64,000 nt of DNA from Pseudomonas syringae (GCF_023278085.1 NZ_CP066265.1:550001-614000), one strand, 5' to 3'. Numbered from the stretch's first letter, positions 51,968 to 61,349 are shown. A program made the numbers and translations. The notes: generated by a model from the sequence alone, not told the origin.

Positions 51968-52396
51968 TTACGTCATCTGGCGGCGGCGAATCCATGCGGC
52001 CATGTGGTAGCCGCCTCCTGCGGTGAACACGATGGCGAACAGGCCTGTCAGCAGGTTAGCGCCCCATAGCGCGCCATGATCTTTGATGATCGCGGTGCGG
52101 GAGGGGGCTTCGGCGCGGTAGAACACCGTTACGGAGTCGCCTACTGCGTAGCCGAATATAAACCCGCTCTCGGGGTAACTGATTGCCTGGCCCGTGGCGT
52201 CGGTGAAGTCAATTTGTGGATGGCTGCCGCCCGCGTTCAGGGCGCTGACATGCCCATCGGCGCTTTGCGCGTGGGCCAGAAAGCCAAGCCGGTCGTTGGC
52301 TAGCCATACGGTGAGGTAGAGCAGGCACAGACCCAGCGGGATGAAAATCAGCGCGCGGAGCAGATCGCCCCGGCCAGAAGATGGCGTCTTGGTCAT
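51968..52396 (-). CDS. DUF3592-like two-helix membrane protein
   Basis: A 142-aa protein starting MTKTPSSGRGDLLRALIFIP. Hydrophobic helices at about 11-32 and 112-135 flank a periplasmic beta-rich segment (ADGHVSALNAGGSHPQIDFT ... YAVGDSVTVFYRAEAPS), the DUF3592 pattern. The ATG at 52396 has AAGGGA upstream and is preferred over an ATG at 52432. It is the upstream partner of the glycine-rich gene. Confidence 0.75.
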   Translation of the reverse strand: MTKTPSSGRGDLLRALIFIPLGLCLLYLTVWLANDRLGFLAHAQSADGHVSALNAGGSHPQIDFTDATGQAISYPESGFIFGYAVGDSVTVFYRAEAPSRTAIIKDHGALWGANLLTGLFAIVFTAGGGYHMAAWIRRRQMT

Positions 52397-52714
52397 GGCA
52401 GGTCCCTTGCGTTGTCCGTAAACGTCGGCCATTACAATGAACCTGCGGGAGTCTGTCAATCGGATGGGAAAGGACTGCGCTCGGCGCTGTCCGGCGTCTA
52501 TATTTGCGCTCAAGCCGACTCGCGAAGCAGGAGCCAGATGCTGGCTCGTGGCCGTCTGTCGACACAGCCCGAGATCGGCCAAACGCAGTTGATGCTGGGC
52601 GGTGCTTCCGGTCAGAAGCAGACATTGGAGACCACCGCAGGTCACACCCACTATTACGCACGGATCATAAGCTGATTCAATTTGCTCGAAAGTACCTTAA
52701 CCGTTTGCAGCAGA
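52397..52714. other. Intergenic region, no gene recognised
   Basis: About 318 nt between the DUF3592-like gene start and the LysR relic. Open frames here are short and lack recognisable sequence. The probable promoter of the DUF3592-like/glycine-rich pair must lie in its first part (reverse strand), but I could not identify clear elements. Confidence 0.4.
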
Positions 52715-53395
52715 TCAGTTGCGCTGCCTTTCGACAGATGTGGGGCATGACCACACGCCTTTATTCGGGCCGCGCGCCAGCAACTCCACAGTCTCATCTC
52801 CACGAGAGGCAGCGCCGCGCACGAGCACTATGTCGTGATCCGGAATAACCGGCATTCCTTCGAGGATCTGCATGCGCTTGGTTACCTTGCTACGGTCGAT
52901 CAAGCTAACAGCCAGTCCTGCCTCCACACACGCTTTGACCGCCTGACTGGAGTGACTTTCCAGCACGATGCGCGAGCGCCGACCTGACACCTTGAGCGAT
53001 TCGGTCATGGCCTCGCGGTAACAGCATTGCACGGTGTGGACGGCCAAAGGCAATGGATCATCGAGCGCCACCGTGGTACTCCTCGGACCGACCAGACCGG
53101 CGTAGTTGACATCAACACTTGGATGTCCGGTCCGACTTCCCCCCTTTAACTGGGCCACCACGGCCGCCTGTAATTCGCCGCGCTGGCCCCATTCTCTCAG
53201 TGCAGGGCTAGGCCCCGTCTTAAGCTCCAGCACTACGTTCGGCCAGGCGGAGGTGAAATATATTCGCCGGGCGTCGTCATATAAATCCTCATCTCTCAGC
53301 CAAGCCTGTAGCTGGCGCGATTTACCATAAACGCTGTTCAGTTTACGGAAGACACTTCCATAAGCATGGATAGGTAATGACGAGCGATAGCCTGG
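52715..53395 (-). pseudogene. LysR-type regulator remnant without its DNA-binding domain
   Basis: The readable frame runs from 53395 to the stop at 52715 and contains the effector-binding part of a LysR protein: PNVVLELKTGPSPALREWGQ, LPLAVHTVQCCYREAM and SSQAVKACVEAGLAVSLI. The N-terminal helix-turn-helix (first about 60-80 residues) is absent, and the residues before YDDARRIYFTSAWP do not look like LysR. A start codon at 53233 would give 172 aa. It is most simply a deletion relic lying next to the cupin gene. Confidence 0.75.
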
Positions 53396-53400
53396 TCAAC

Positions 53401-53712
53401 TCAAACGCTGCCCTCACGTTCGATAACCAGAATCCGTGCTTCTCCTCGAGGATGTGCAACATGCTCACATCCAGCCCCAGCGTAAAACACGTCGCCAACC
53501 AACAATGTCACGACTCGTTCAATGCCTGATTCGCGATAATGCATGTCTACCGTGCCGTCGAGGACTGCGAAAACTTCCTCACCATCGTTGACATGCCACT
53601 TATAGGGCTGGTCGGTCCAGTGGAGGCGGACGGTGGTTCCATCCATATTAGCGATGTCGTCAGCCCCCCAAGCGCGAGTGGCGGTGAAATCTTTGCTACG
53701 AATAACTCTCAT
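53401..53712 (-). CDS. Cupin domain protein, 103 aa
   Basis: Small single-domain cupin starting MRVIRSKDFTATRAWGADDI. The metal-binding motif 1 is partly kept (WHVNDGEEVFAVLDGTVDMH) and motif 2 reads LVGDVFYAGAGCEHVAHP. Family members range from enzymes to sugar-binding modules, and no substrate can be assigned. It precedes the LysR relic by 5 nt on the same strand. Confidence 0.85.
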   Translation of the reverse strand: MRVIRSKDFTATRAWGADDIANMDGTTVRLHWTDQPYKWHVNDGEEVFAVLDGTVDMHYRESGIERVVTLLVGDVFYAGAGCEHVAHPRGEARILVIEREGSV

Positions 53713-53926
53713 TGACTGCGGTTCTCGAACAGGTGGTAATTTCTACCCTATCAGAACCTTTGGCCCTCGACTGCTGGCCGAAAAGGATACTTGGACTGAG
53801 CGGGGCTGTTGACCGTTTTCTTTCTTTTGCCGCCGGCAACATTGGGTCGAAGGCAGTCGGTGGGCTAGGGTGGCCGTCGTAGAGCGTTACAGGAGAATTT
53901 CCAGAGCGGAGGTCCCTCAGTGAGTA

Positions 53927-54277
53927 TCACATGCCTTCCGGCCAACGCTTGAACGCCCGCCGTCCCCGCAGTACTACCCATGTCATCACTGATCCTGCGC
54001 TCCCAAACCCTACACAACTCAGAAGATTACCGAGTAAAAACCAGCCAAAGCGCCATGGGTGGTCTGTAAAAACCAGGTGCTCCTTGATTCTATGCCCGCG
54101 AGGCCCCGTCATGGCATCGAATTGCGCGTAAGTGAATGCGTCGCTCAATGCCTGGGCTGTCATCCAGGCGCAACCCAGACAAAACAGCGCGCCGACGAGA
54201 CAGTAAAAGCGAAGACGGTATCCCGGAATCACGACAGCTCCATTTTTAGCATCTGGCCAAAGGTTGCCGACCATCAT
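53927..54277 (-). CDS. Hypothetical membrane protein, 116 aa
   Basis: Two hydrophobic helices ([20 protein letters not shown] at about 26-45 and [20 protein letters not shown] at about 78-97) flank a polar loop of about 30 residues. Tandem ATGs at 54277 and 54274 leave the start ambiguous by one residue. No family recognised. Confidence 0.6.
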   Translation of the reverse strand: MMVGNLWPDAKNGAVVIPGYRLRFYCLVGALFCLGCAWMTAQALSDAFTYAQFDAMTGPRGHRIKEHLVFTDHPWRFGWFLLGNLLSCVGFGSAGSVMTWVVLRGRRAFKRWPEGM

Positions 54278-54402
54278 GCGAAAACATTGAAAACCGAATT
54301 ATATTTAGCCAAGTGCCGCATTGGTATTTTGCGTTGGTTGAAGACGGTTAAGCGCTGTTCGCTCCTGGCCGAACGCTGCCGATTGCGACAGGCAGTTATC
54401 GG

Positions 54403-55260
54403 TCAAAAACTGTCTTTCGCAGGCGCGATCTTAATGTCCTGGGTTTCGCTGTCGTTCAGGATTGCCGGAGTCGCAGCCGTCCCAGCCAACAGACCACCGT
54501 CAATGTTGAACTCACTGCCCGTGATATACGTGGCGTCATCCGACGCGAGCAACAAGGCCAGAGCGGCCACTTCTTCAGGCATTCCGAATCGCCTGAGCGG
54601 AGTGTCTCGAACCAGCGCAGCCATTCGCTCTTCGCGACCGGCATCGCCACCTAACATGGGTTCCCACATGGGGGTAAGGATGGCCGCCGGATGAATCGAG
54701 TTGCATCGAACGCTCAGTCCTTGTTCGGCGCAGTAAAGCGCCACCGTTTTAGTGTGATTGCGAACGGCAGCTTTGGACGACGCATACGCTGCGGCACCTG
54801 GAATGCCAACCAGGCCGGAGCGAGAGGAAATATTGACGATGGAACCGGCTCCTGACTGGCGCATGGAGCGAATGGCGTATTTGCATCCGAGGAATACACC
54901 GTCGAGATTAGTTTGATGCACCGACCGCCAATCTTCCAGCCTTGCATGTTCCGGGTCATGCCGCTCAGCGCCATTCTCGAATCCGGTAATGCCCGCGTTA
55001 TTCACGAGGATATTCCAACTCCGGCCTTGATTTGAAATCTGCGCGGCCAATCGTTGCCAATCCTCTTCATGCCGCACATCCAGACGCAGAAAGCAGGCGC
55101 GACTACCCAACGAGCTTGCAACCGCATTACCAAGGTCGTCGTTAATATCAGTGACGTAAACGAAGCAACCTTCTTGCACAAAGAGCCTTGCAATGGCGGC
55201 CCCGATGCCTTGAGCCGCGCCGGTGACGACCGCTGTCTTGGAAACCAGTTTATTTTCCAT
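54403..55260 (-). CDS. SDR family oxidoreductase
   Basis: NAD(P)-dependent short-chain dehydrogenase of the classical FabG-like type, about 285 aa. Motifs: cofactor loop [14 protein letters not shown] ([10 protein letters not shown]), catalytic Ser in NISSRSG and YASSK. The acidic residue after beta-2 (VTDIND) suggests NAD(H) preference. The chosen start gives [14 protein letters not shown]; an ATG at 55278 would add six residues. Substrate unknown; neighbours do not help. Confidence 0.87.
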   Translation of the reverse strand: MENKLVSKTAVVTGAAQGIGAAIARLFVQEGCFVYVTDINDDLGNAVASSLGSRACFLRLDVRHEEDWQRLAAQISNQGRSWNILVNNAGITGFENGAERHDPEHARLEDWRSVHQTNLDGVFLGCKYAIRSMRQSGAGSIVNISSRSGLVGIPGAAAYASSKAAVRNHTKTVALYCAEQGLSVRCNSIHPAAILTPMWEPMLGGDAGREERMAALVRDTPLRRFGMPEEVAALALLLASDDATYITGSEFNIDGGLLAGTAATPAILNDSETQDIKIAPAKDSF

Positions 55261-55278
55261 AAATGATGATATCTCCAT

Positions 55279-55581
55279 GATGAGGCGTGTTCAGAACTCA
55301 TGATAATGAGCCAATGCCCTATCACATGCTCACGCTTGGCAAAGAGGCTAATCCATAACCAAATGCCGCGAAACCTCAAAAGCTGACGGCCAGGCAGGGT
55401 CAGCCATTGGGCAATCGGGAAACGGTATTCTGAGTTGCGCACTGGACCTGCTGAATGCGAAAGGCACAAACCCTACTCATCGACTCCGATGACGCTCGAA
55501 TTAACTGCCTGCTGTATGCCTATGGAGTAGGGTCTGCCAGAGTATCAAACCCATGCCTTGCCCCTCGTAAAAGAGCCCCTC
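55279..55581. other. Intergenic region between divergent SDR and GNAT genes
   Basis: About 300 nt. An open frame MRKAQTLLIDSDDARINCLL from 55456 runs into the GNAT gene in another frame and could be a gene relic, but it matches nothing I recognise. No clear terminator or repeat is seen. Confidence 0.35.
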
Positions 55582-56031
55582 ATGATCCGGCCAGCCGAGA
55601 CAAAAGATGAGCCTGCTATCAGGCAGTGCGCTGAAAAAGCCTATGCTCGCTATATTCCCGAGATCAATCGCAAACCCGCGCCAATGACTGCCGACTATGC
55701 AGCGCAGATCGCAGCAGGGATCGTCTACGTGGCGACGGATGAAGACGCAACCTTTCAGGGTTTTGTGGTGTTCTATAATCAGGACGACTATGTCCTTCTG
55801 GAGAATGTCGCCGTCCTGCCCAGCGCCGCTGGACGCGGAGTCGGGAAATCACTGATCAGCTTCTGTGAAAACGCGGGCCGAAAGCTAGGTATGAGCGCGG
55901 TGCATCTTTATACCAACGAGAAGATGACCGACAACCTCTCGATTTACTCCAGGCTTGGGTATGTTCAAGTAGCGCTGCGTACCGAACACGGCTTCAAACG
56001 CGTCTATTTTGAAAAAAATCTGGGTTCATGA
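55582..56031 (+). CDS. GNAT family N-acetyltransferase
   Basis: A 149-aa acetyl-CoA-dependent acetyltransferase. It begins MIRPAETKDEPAIRQCAEKA, and the acetyl-CoA loop is in VAVLPSAAGRGVGKSLISFC (Q/RxxGxG/A form). Late motif: NLSIYSRLGYVQV. The acceptor is unknown. Start chosen at the ATG immediately before the conserved IRPA segment. Confidence 0.87.
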   Translation: MIRPAETKDEPAIRQCAEKAYARYIPEINRKPAPMTADYAAQIAAGIVYVATDEDATFQGFVVFYNQDDYVLLENVAVLPSAAGRGVGKSLISFCENAGRKLGMSAVHLYTNEKMTDNLSIYSRLGYVQVALRTEHGFKRVYFEKNLGS

Positions 56032-56293
56032 AGCGTTGCGTTACGTTTGGTTAATCGCAACCGAGTTGTAGCGTCGGGGCCATCGTCCAGACGTCGGCGC
56101 AAAAGCAGTCATGGCAAGGTCCTTTACAATCACCTTGTATTCAGAGGGCGAGCATTCCCGAGAGAGTCAAAGTGACGATTCAGCATAGTGCTGCTATTAG
56201 CTGAGGCCACTTGTCAGCAACCGCTTATCTGAACGTCATGCCGTGTTCCGAAGTCATAAAAGATACTTCAGCCATGCTCCTCAAAGGTGCCTT

Positions 56294-57064
56294 ATGAGTG
56301 TGATACCCGAACTGAACAGCGACGCTCACGTGCTGGTATGCGGAGCCAGCCGAGGTATCGGCCTGGCACTGTGCGCGGCTTTGCTTGCTCGCGATGATGT
56401 GGCGCAGGTATGGGCAGTCGCGCGAAAAGCCAGCACCTCCACGGAACTGGCAAAGCTTGCAGAGCACTATGGCCAACGCCTGAAACGAGTCGACTGCGAC
56501 GCGCGTGATGAGCAATCCCTCGAAGCTCTCGTGAGCGAGACGCTTGAAGGATGTGAACATCTGAACCTCGTCATCAGTACGCTGGGCATTCTTCATCAGG
56601 ATGGCGCAAAAGCAGAAAAGGGCCTGGCACAACTGACGCTTGCGAGCCTGCAAGCGAGCTTTGTGACCAACACCTTTGCTCCGATCCTGCTGCTTAAACA
56701 CCTGCTCCCGTTATTGCGCAAACAACCTTCAACGTTCGCGGCGCTCTCCGCGAGGGTTGGCTCTATTGGCGATAACCGACTGGGTGGCTGGTACAGCTAC
56801 AGAGCCAGCAAAGCGGCGCTCAACCAGTTGCTGCACACGGCCAGTATCGAGTTGAAACGCTTGAACCCTGCCTCTACTGTCCTGGCCATACATCCAGGCA
56901 CGACTGACACAGATCTGTCTCAGCCATTCCAGGCGAACGTGCCTGATGGGCAACTATTCGAACCGGCGTTCTCGGCGGATCGCATTATTGAGGTGTTAGG
57001 AGCACATGGACCGGCTGACAGCGGGACCTTCTGGGGCTGGAACGACAAACCCATTGTCTGGTGA
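56294..57064 (+). CDS. SDR family oxidoreductase (C-factor-like)
   Basis: A 256-aa short-chain dehydrogenase resembling C-factor (CsgA)-type SDRs. Motifs: CGASRGIGLAL, the NNAG equivalent changed to ISTLGILH, and the catalytic YRASK preceded by SARVGSIGDN. An AAAGGTG Shine-Dalgarno supports the ATG at 56294 over an upstream start at 56243. The C-terminus ends SGTFWGWNDKPIVW, as in this subgroup. Substrate unknown. Confidence 0.87.
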   Translation: MSVIPELNSDAHVLVCGASRGIGLALCAALLARDDVAQVWAVARKASTSTELAKLAEHYGQRLKRVDCDARDEQSLEALVSETLEGCEHLNLVISTLGILHQDGAKAEKGLAQLTLASLQASFVTNTFAPILLLKHLLPLLRKQPSTFAALSARVGSIGDNRLGGWYSYRASKAALNQLLHTASIELKRLNPASTVLAIHPGTTDTDLSQPFQANVPDGQLFEPAFSADRIIEVLGAHGPADSGTFWGWNDKPIVW

Positions 57065-57071
57065 CTGCTGT

Positions 57072-57431
57072 TCAGAATCCCGAGAATCCTGAAAACCAAG
57101 GCAAAACAGCGCTACTGGTATGCCCTTCGTACTCCGCTTTTCCTCGAAGATCACTGAGGCATACAAACAAACTGATCGTGGCTGGAATAGACAGAACATT
57201 TAGCACCCAGAGAAAGCCATTGCTGGACTCAAACGTCACCAAGGCGACCAGGTTAATGACTGCCATGATGATGATCAGAATATTGCATATAAGGTGCTGA
57301 CGTCTGGAGGAGGCAAAGCTTTCCCAGTCATAAATCAGCCACTCGTGAGAAAAGACTCCGCATTCTGGGCACTTATGAGTAGGCGGTATCCTGATGGGGA
57401 TATGGCCACAGCTGGGGCACCGAGACTTCAT
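57072..57431 (-). CDS. Zinc-ribbon membrane protein, 119 aa
   Basis: Starts MKSRCPSCGHIPIRIPPTHK and has two CPxCG knuckles (residues about 5-9 and 22-26), a likely zinc ribbon on the cytoplasmic side, followed by two hydrophobic helices (about 47-66 and 75-92). A longer frame to 57500 exists, but the zinc-ribbon start is more natural. It converges on the SDR gene, with 7 nt between stops. Function unknown. Confidence 0.65.
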   Translation of the reverse strand: MKSRCPSCGHIPIRIPPTHKCPECGVFSHEWLIYDWESFASSRRQHLICNILIIIMAVINLVALVTFESSNGFLWVLNVLSIPATISLFVCLSDLRGKAEYEGHTSSAVLPWFSGFSGF

Positions 57432-57547
57432 AGCGTTATCCACCGTCAGGTGATGTTCCTGGTTTCGTTTGCTTGGCACTGAAACGCTGCATACGGTCAA
57501 AAGTGGCAGTTGAGTACAGCAGTCTCGCAGACGCTATCAATACTACG

Positions 57548-60466
57548 TTACGCAACACCACTTTCAAACAACCTTACCTCCAGACTACGTGACGCTTTAA
57601 CCATAGCAGCACACTCATCACTGATGACAGGCTTACTAAAAAGATAACCCTGCATTTGATCGCAGCCATACGTCACAAGCAGCTCTAACTGGTCGACTGT
57701 TTCGACGCCTTCTGCGATGACTTTAAGACCCAATTCGTGCGCCAATACGATTACCGCCCTGGTGATAGCGGCGTCCTCATGATTGCTGGTTATGTCTTTT
57801 ATGAACGCCCTGTCAATTTTGAGGGCATCAAGAGGAAATCGCTTCAAGTAGGCCAGACTGGAATATCCCGTTCCGAAATCATCGACAGAGAGGCTTATCC
57901 CATACGACTTTATGTCCCGAAGTATTTCAACCGCCGACTCGGGATCGATCATCAGCATCGACTCGGTCAGTTCAAACTCTAAAAGAGCGGGGTTGATACC
58001 GTATTCTTCAAAGATATGCTTGACGATTTCAGCCAGGCCTTTTACCTGAAGCTGCCTGACCGACAGGTTGATGGCGATCGGTACCAGCCTGATATTATGC
58101 TCTTCCCAGCTTTTTAGGGTTTCACAGACTTTCCGGATAACCCATTCGCCGACCGGAATGATCAGGCCAGTGTCCTCAAGAATAGGGATGAAATCAGCCG
58201 GAGAAACCATGCCTTGCTCTGGGTGATTCCACCGCAATAACGCCTCTAAACCACTTATCCTGCCATCGACGAGGCTGACTTTCGGCTGAAAATGCAGAAT
58301 AAACTCATCGCGCTCAAGCGCACCCCGCAATAGCGTTTCAGTTTGCAAACGTTTAGTTAAACTTTCGTTCATCGTGGAATTATAAAACTTGAAGTTATTA
58401 CGGCCACTTTTTTTCGCATGGTACATGGCGGTATCTGCATTCTTTAAGATAACGCCCGTGTCACGCCCGTCAAACGGATAATTGGCGATGCCTACACTCG
58501 CTGAAACAAATATATCCTGGCCGCCAAGGTTGAACGGTTTTCCTAACGCCTCAACAACATGGGTCGCAAGCGTTTTGATAAGGCTCTCGGAATAAACCTG
58601 GTGTGTGACGACGATCGAAAACTCATCGCCGCCCAGCCGTGCAACCACGCTGTTCTCATCAATGCAGTCTTTCAAGCGTCGACCCGCCTGGATAAGCAAT
58701 TGATCGCCTACTGAATGCCCCATGGTGTCATTCACGGCTTTGAATCTGTCCAAATCTATGAATATGACGCTTGCAGCATCCGGCGCTGACGTTTTCCGAC
58801 TGATTATCTCGCGCAGATAATTGCTGAGAAACCAGCGATTAGGCAGATGGGTGAGGGAATCATTTTCGGCCAGATAGGTTAGCTTTTTCTTTGCGTCATA
58901 CCGTTCAAGCGCGGCTGCCAACAGGTTGGAAAGTGTTTGAAGGTAGGTAATATCTTCACGGGTAAAGGGGTAGTCGGTGCTGGCATAAACCCCGAGAACG
59001 CCCTTGAAAACTTCCCTGCAGGAGATATCAACCTCTACGCCGCTTCTAATGCTGTAAGCATCCACTGTTTCAGCAGGAAGCAGCGTGTATGTATTATCAG
59101 GCGCATCAGGAGTAATGACCGACCCGGCAGAAGAAGCGGTACCGTTCAAAAAATCATTATGATAGCCACTGTGGGTTTCAAAGTGGGTCAAGCCAACCTC
59201 CGCTTTGAGGATGATCCCATGACTCACTCGATCAACGACTAACAAAGCTGCTTTGCTCAATTTCAATCCTTGCGCCGCCGTCAGTGCTGCCAGTTCACCT
59301 AGAGCACTGACGTTTTCTTCTGTCAATGCCTGCTGGCCAAACAAGGCGATAAGGTTTTGCCTCCTGGAATTATCCAGAATCGCGACCTCAAACTCTTTTC
59401 GATCTGTAATATCGATATCGATGCAAATATATTTTTCAACACCGCCCATGTCATCGAGAATAGGGATGATAGTGCGTCGATGCCATGCTTCCTTACCGGT
59501 GCGACCTGAAAGCCGGACCTCACCGTTCCACACCTCATTTTCAGGTGCCCATTGCCATGGCTCATTGGCTGAAGACATACCGGTCCAGACTTCATCGATC
59601 GTCAACTCTAAAAGCTCAGCTCGCGAATGCTGTGAGCTTGTTACGAATCGTTCGTTAACGTAGGTGATACGTCCTGAGGCCGAAACTTCGCAAACGATTG
59701 AAACCTCATCCAGGGCATTTTTATGCTGCACCAAGGTATTCATCAACGATTCGATGCGCAGGCCAAAGTGATTGCGCATACTCGCGGCAGTACGGTTTAC
59801 CGCTTTTATAGCCTCTTGTATTTCCATGGGAGCATCCGCGACCAACATAGCTTCTGCGGCCACTGCGCCTGATGCGATTTCTGCCTCATAAGAGTGAAGC
59901 TTGCCTAGGTGGGCAAGTGAACGCTTGATCATGAACCCCATTAAAATCAAGCTTATCAGCAAAAAAAATACAGCGAATAGTGTAGCTTGAACCACCAGGT
60001 TATAGAGTTCGCTAGCAATTTTTTCGGCATTGAAAGACAGACGCATCACGCCATAATCTTTCCCCCCGATAGTAATCGGACGATTGACATCGAATAAGCG
60101 TGCCGCGACTTCGGACTCTATCCAGGCAGGGGCTCTTCCAAAAGGCGCACTGGCTGCCTGCAGGCGAATGGCTCCGCCCGACAGGTCAATAAACATGGCC
60201 GACTGAAACGGTGAGCGGGCCAAGGTTTTTTCGAGGGTTCTTTTGATGGTATCGTAATCGCCGATGACGACACTTTCCTCTACAGCCTGCGCGGCAACCT
60301 CGATCAGCATGTTAGCGGTGTCTTGTATCTCTTCAATATGCTGAAGCAGTTGGTTTTTATAAAAAAGAGCCAGGCCAGTCGTCAGAAAAGTCAGTATCAG
60401 AATAGACAACATCGCCAATATTCGCGACGTCAGTGATTTGGGTAGCAGGCTTTTAAAGAAATTCAT
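57548..60466 (-). CDS. Membrane sensor with PAS, GAF, GGDEF and EAL domains
   Basis: A 972-aa inner-membrane c-di-GMP turnover protein. Helices at about 13-33 and 163-185 bracket a periplasmic sensor domain (about 35-160). Then come a PAS-like domain (about 260-370), a GAF-like domain (about 380-530), GGDEF (motif GGDEF at 612-616) and EAL (EALLRW from 741, DDFGTGYSS at 862, EGVET at 919). Both active-site motifs are intact, so the protein could make and degrade c-di-GMP; the RxxD inhibitory site before GGDEF is absent (DENS instead). It is 31 nt downstream of a PhnD-type binding protein. The region is visibly AT-richer than its surroundings. Confidence 0.92.
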   Translation of the reverse strand: MNFFKSLLPKSLTSRILAMLSILILTFLTTGLALFYKNQLLQHIEEIQDTANMLIEVAAQAVEESVVIGDYDTIKRTLEKTLARSPFQSAMFIDLSGGAIRLQAASAPFGRAPAWIESEVAARLFDVNRPITIGGKDYGVMRLSFNAEKIASELYNLVVQATLFAVFFLLISLILMGFMIKRSLAHLGKLHSYEAEIASGAVAAEAMLVADAPMEIQEAIKAVNRTAASMRNHFGLRIESLMNTLVQHKNALDEVSIVCEVSASGRITYVNERFVTSSQHSRAELLELTIDEVWTGMSSANEPWQWAPENEVWNGEVRLSGRTGKEAWHRRTIIPILDDMGGVEKYICIDIDITDRKEFEVAILDNSRRQNLIALFGQQALTEENVSALGELAALTAAQGLKLSKAALLVVDRVSHGIILKAEVGLTHFETHSGYHNDFLNGTASSAGSVITPDAPDNTYTLLPAETVDAYSIRSGVEVDISCREVFKGVLGVYASTDYPFTREDITYLQTLSNLLAAALERYDAKKKLTYLAENDSLTHLPNRWFLSNYLREIISRKTSAPDAASVIFIDLDRFKAVNDTMGHSVGDQLLIQAGRRLKDCIDENSVVARLGGDEFSIVVTHQVYSESLIKTLATHVVEALGKPFNLGGQDIFVSASVGIANYPFDGRDTGVILKNADTAMYHAKKSGRNNFKFYNSTMNESLTKRLQTETLLRGALERDEFILHFQPKVSLVDGRISGLEALLRWNHPEQGMVSPADFIPILEDTGLIIPVGEWVIRKVCETLKSWEEHNIRLVPIAINLSVRQLQVKGLAEIVKHIFEEYGINPALLEFELTESMLMIDPESAVEILRDIKSYGISLSVDDFGTGYSSLAYLKRFPLDALKIDRAFIKDITSNHEDAAITRAVIVLAHELGLKVIAEGVETVDQLELLVTYGCDQMQGYLFSKPVISDECAAMVKASRSLEVRLFESGVA

Positions 60467-60497
60467 TAACAGCCTCTCCAGCTAATTGTGAAATTAT

Positions 60498-61349
60498 TTA
60501 CTTACGGTTTGCTGGCAAACTATTGTAAAAATCACGATAAGCAGCATAATCCGCTTCCGTTGCAGGAATGAAAGTAATAGGTGTCGGTGCATGGACCAGT
60601 TCGGTCGCCTCATGAAGAATCTTGCTGCCGTAAGCATCATGTTGCATATTCAAAAATGCGTTGGCGACCGCATCACGTTCTTTTTTAGACACTCGAGGGG
60701 AGGCCATGAGGGCTAAATCATTGAACGGGGCTGAACTCCACAGTACGCGGAACGACTTTCCTTCTCTCTCAGTGTAGCCGCTGACAAGCTGCGAGTTGGC
60801 CCCCATCGCTTGAGCCTTGCCACTAAGGAGTTGGCTGAACGCGCCATCCATGTTTCCTGCAAACACAGTAGACGTGTTGATCCCTTTCTTTACCAATTCC
60901 GAGCTTGTGACTTTATAAGCAATGAACGCTTCGGGTCCCGGATAAACGACTTCCTTGCCCTCCAGTTCCGAAAGACTCTGGATGGGCGAGTCGGCAGGTA
61001 CTACGATTTGTCCTTCGAGGGCAGGCGCGTCGCGGCGACCAAACACCTTCCAGCCCATCTTATCGCGTTCGGGGCTAAAGAGATGGTTGGTAAAAGCGAA
61101 ATCAACTTCTTGTGCGAGCACATAACTTGTTGTATCAGAGGATGTTCGCCCTAGTTTCAGAGTAAGGTTCACTCCACTTTTTTCGGACACATACCTTATA
61201 ATGGGATTCCAGAAACTGGCTGAAAGATTAAGGTTGTATTGATTGACAGGCGAAAAGTTGTACACTTTAAGCTCTTCAGAAGCCGCCACATTTGACAAGC
61301 CAACAGACAGGGCAATCATTATGGCTTTGCAGTGTAGGCGTAACTTCAC
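60498..61349 (-). CDS. PhnD-type periplasmic substrate-binding protein
   Basis: A 283-aa secreted receptor of the phosphate/phosphonate-binding (PhnD) family. The start is GTG with GGAG upstream; the signal peptide is KLRLHCKAIMIALSVGLSNV with cleavage near VAA-S. Family features: LKVYNFSPVNQYNLNLSASF, the AQEVDFAFTNH segment and LEGKEVVYPGPEAFIAYKVT. No permease or ATPase gene is near; instead it is followed by the GGDEF/EAL sensor, suggesting a signalling rather than transport role. Ligand unknown. Confidence 0.88.
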   Translation of the reverse strand: MKLRLHCKAIMIALSVGLSNVAASEELKVYNFSPVNQYNLNLSASFWNPIIRYVSEKSGVNLTLKLGRTSSDTTSYVLAQEVDFAFTNHLFSPERDKMGWKVFGRRDAPALEGQIVVPADSPIQSLSELEGKEVVYPGPEAFIAYKVTSSELVKKGINTSTVFAGNMDGAFSQLLSGKAQAMGANSQLVSGYTEREGKSFRVLWSSAPFNDLALMASPRVSKKERDAVANAFLNMQHDAYGSKILHEATELVHAPTPITFIPATEADYAAYRDFYNSLPANRK

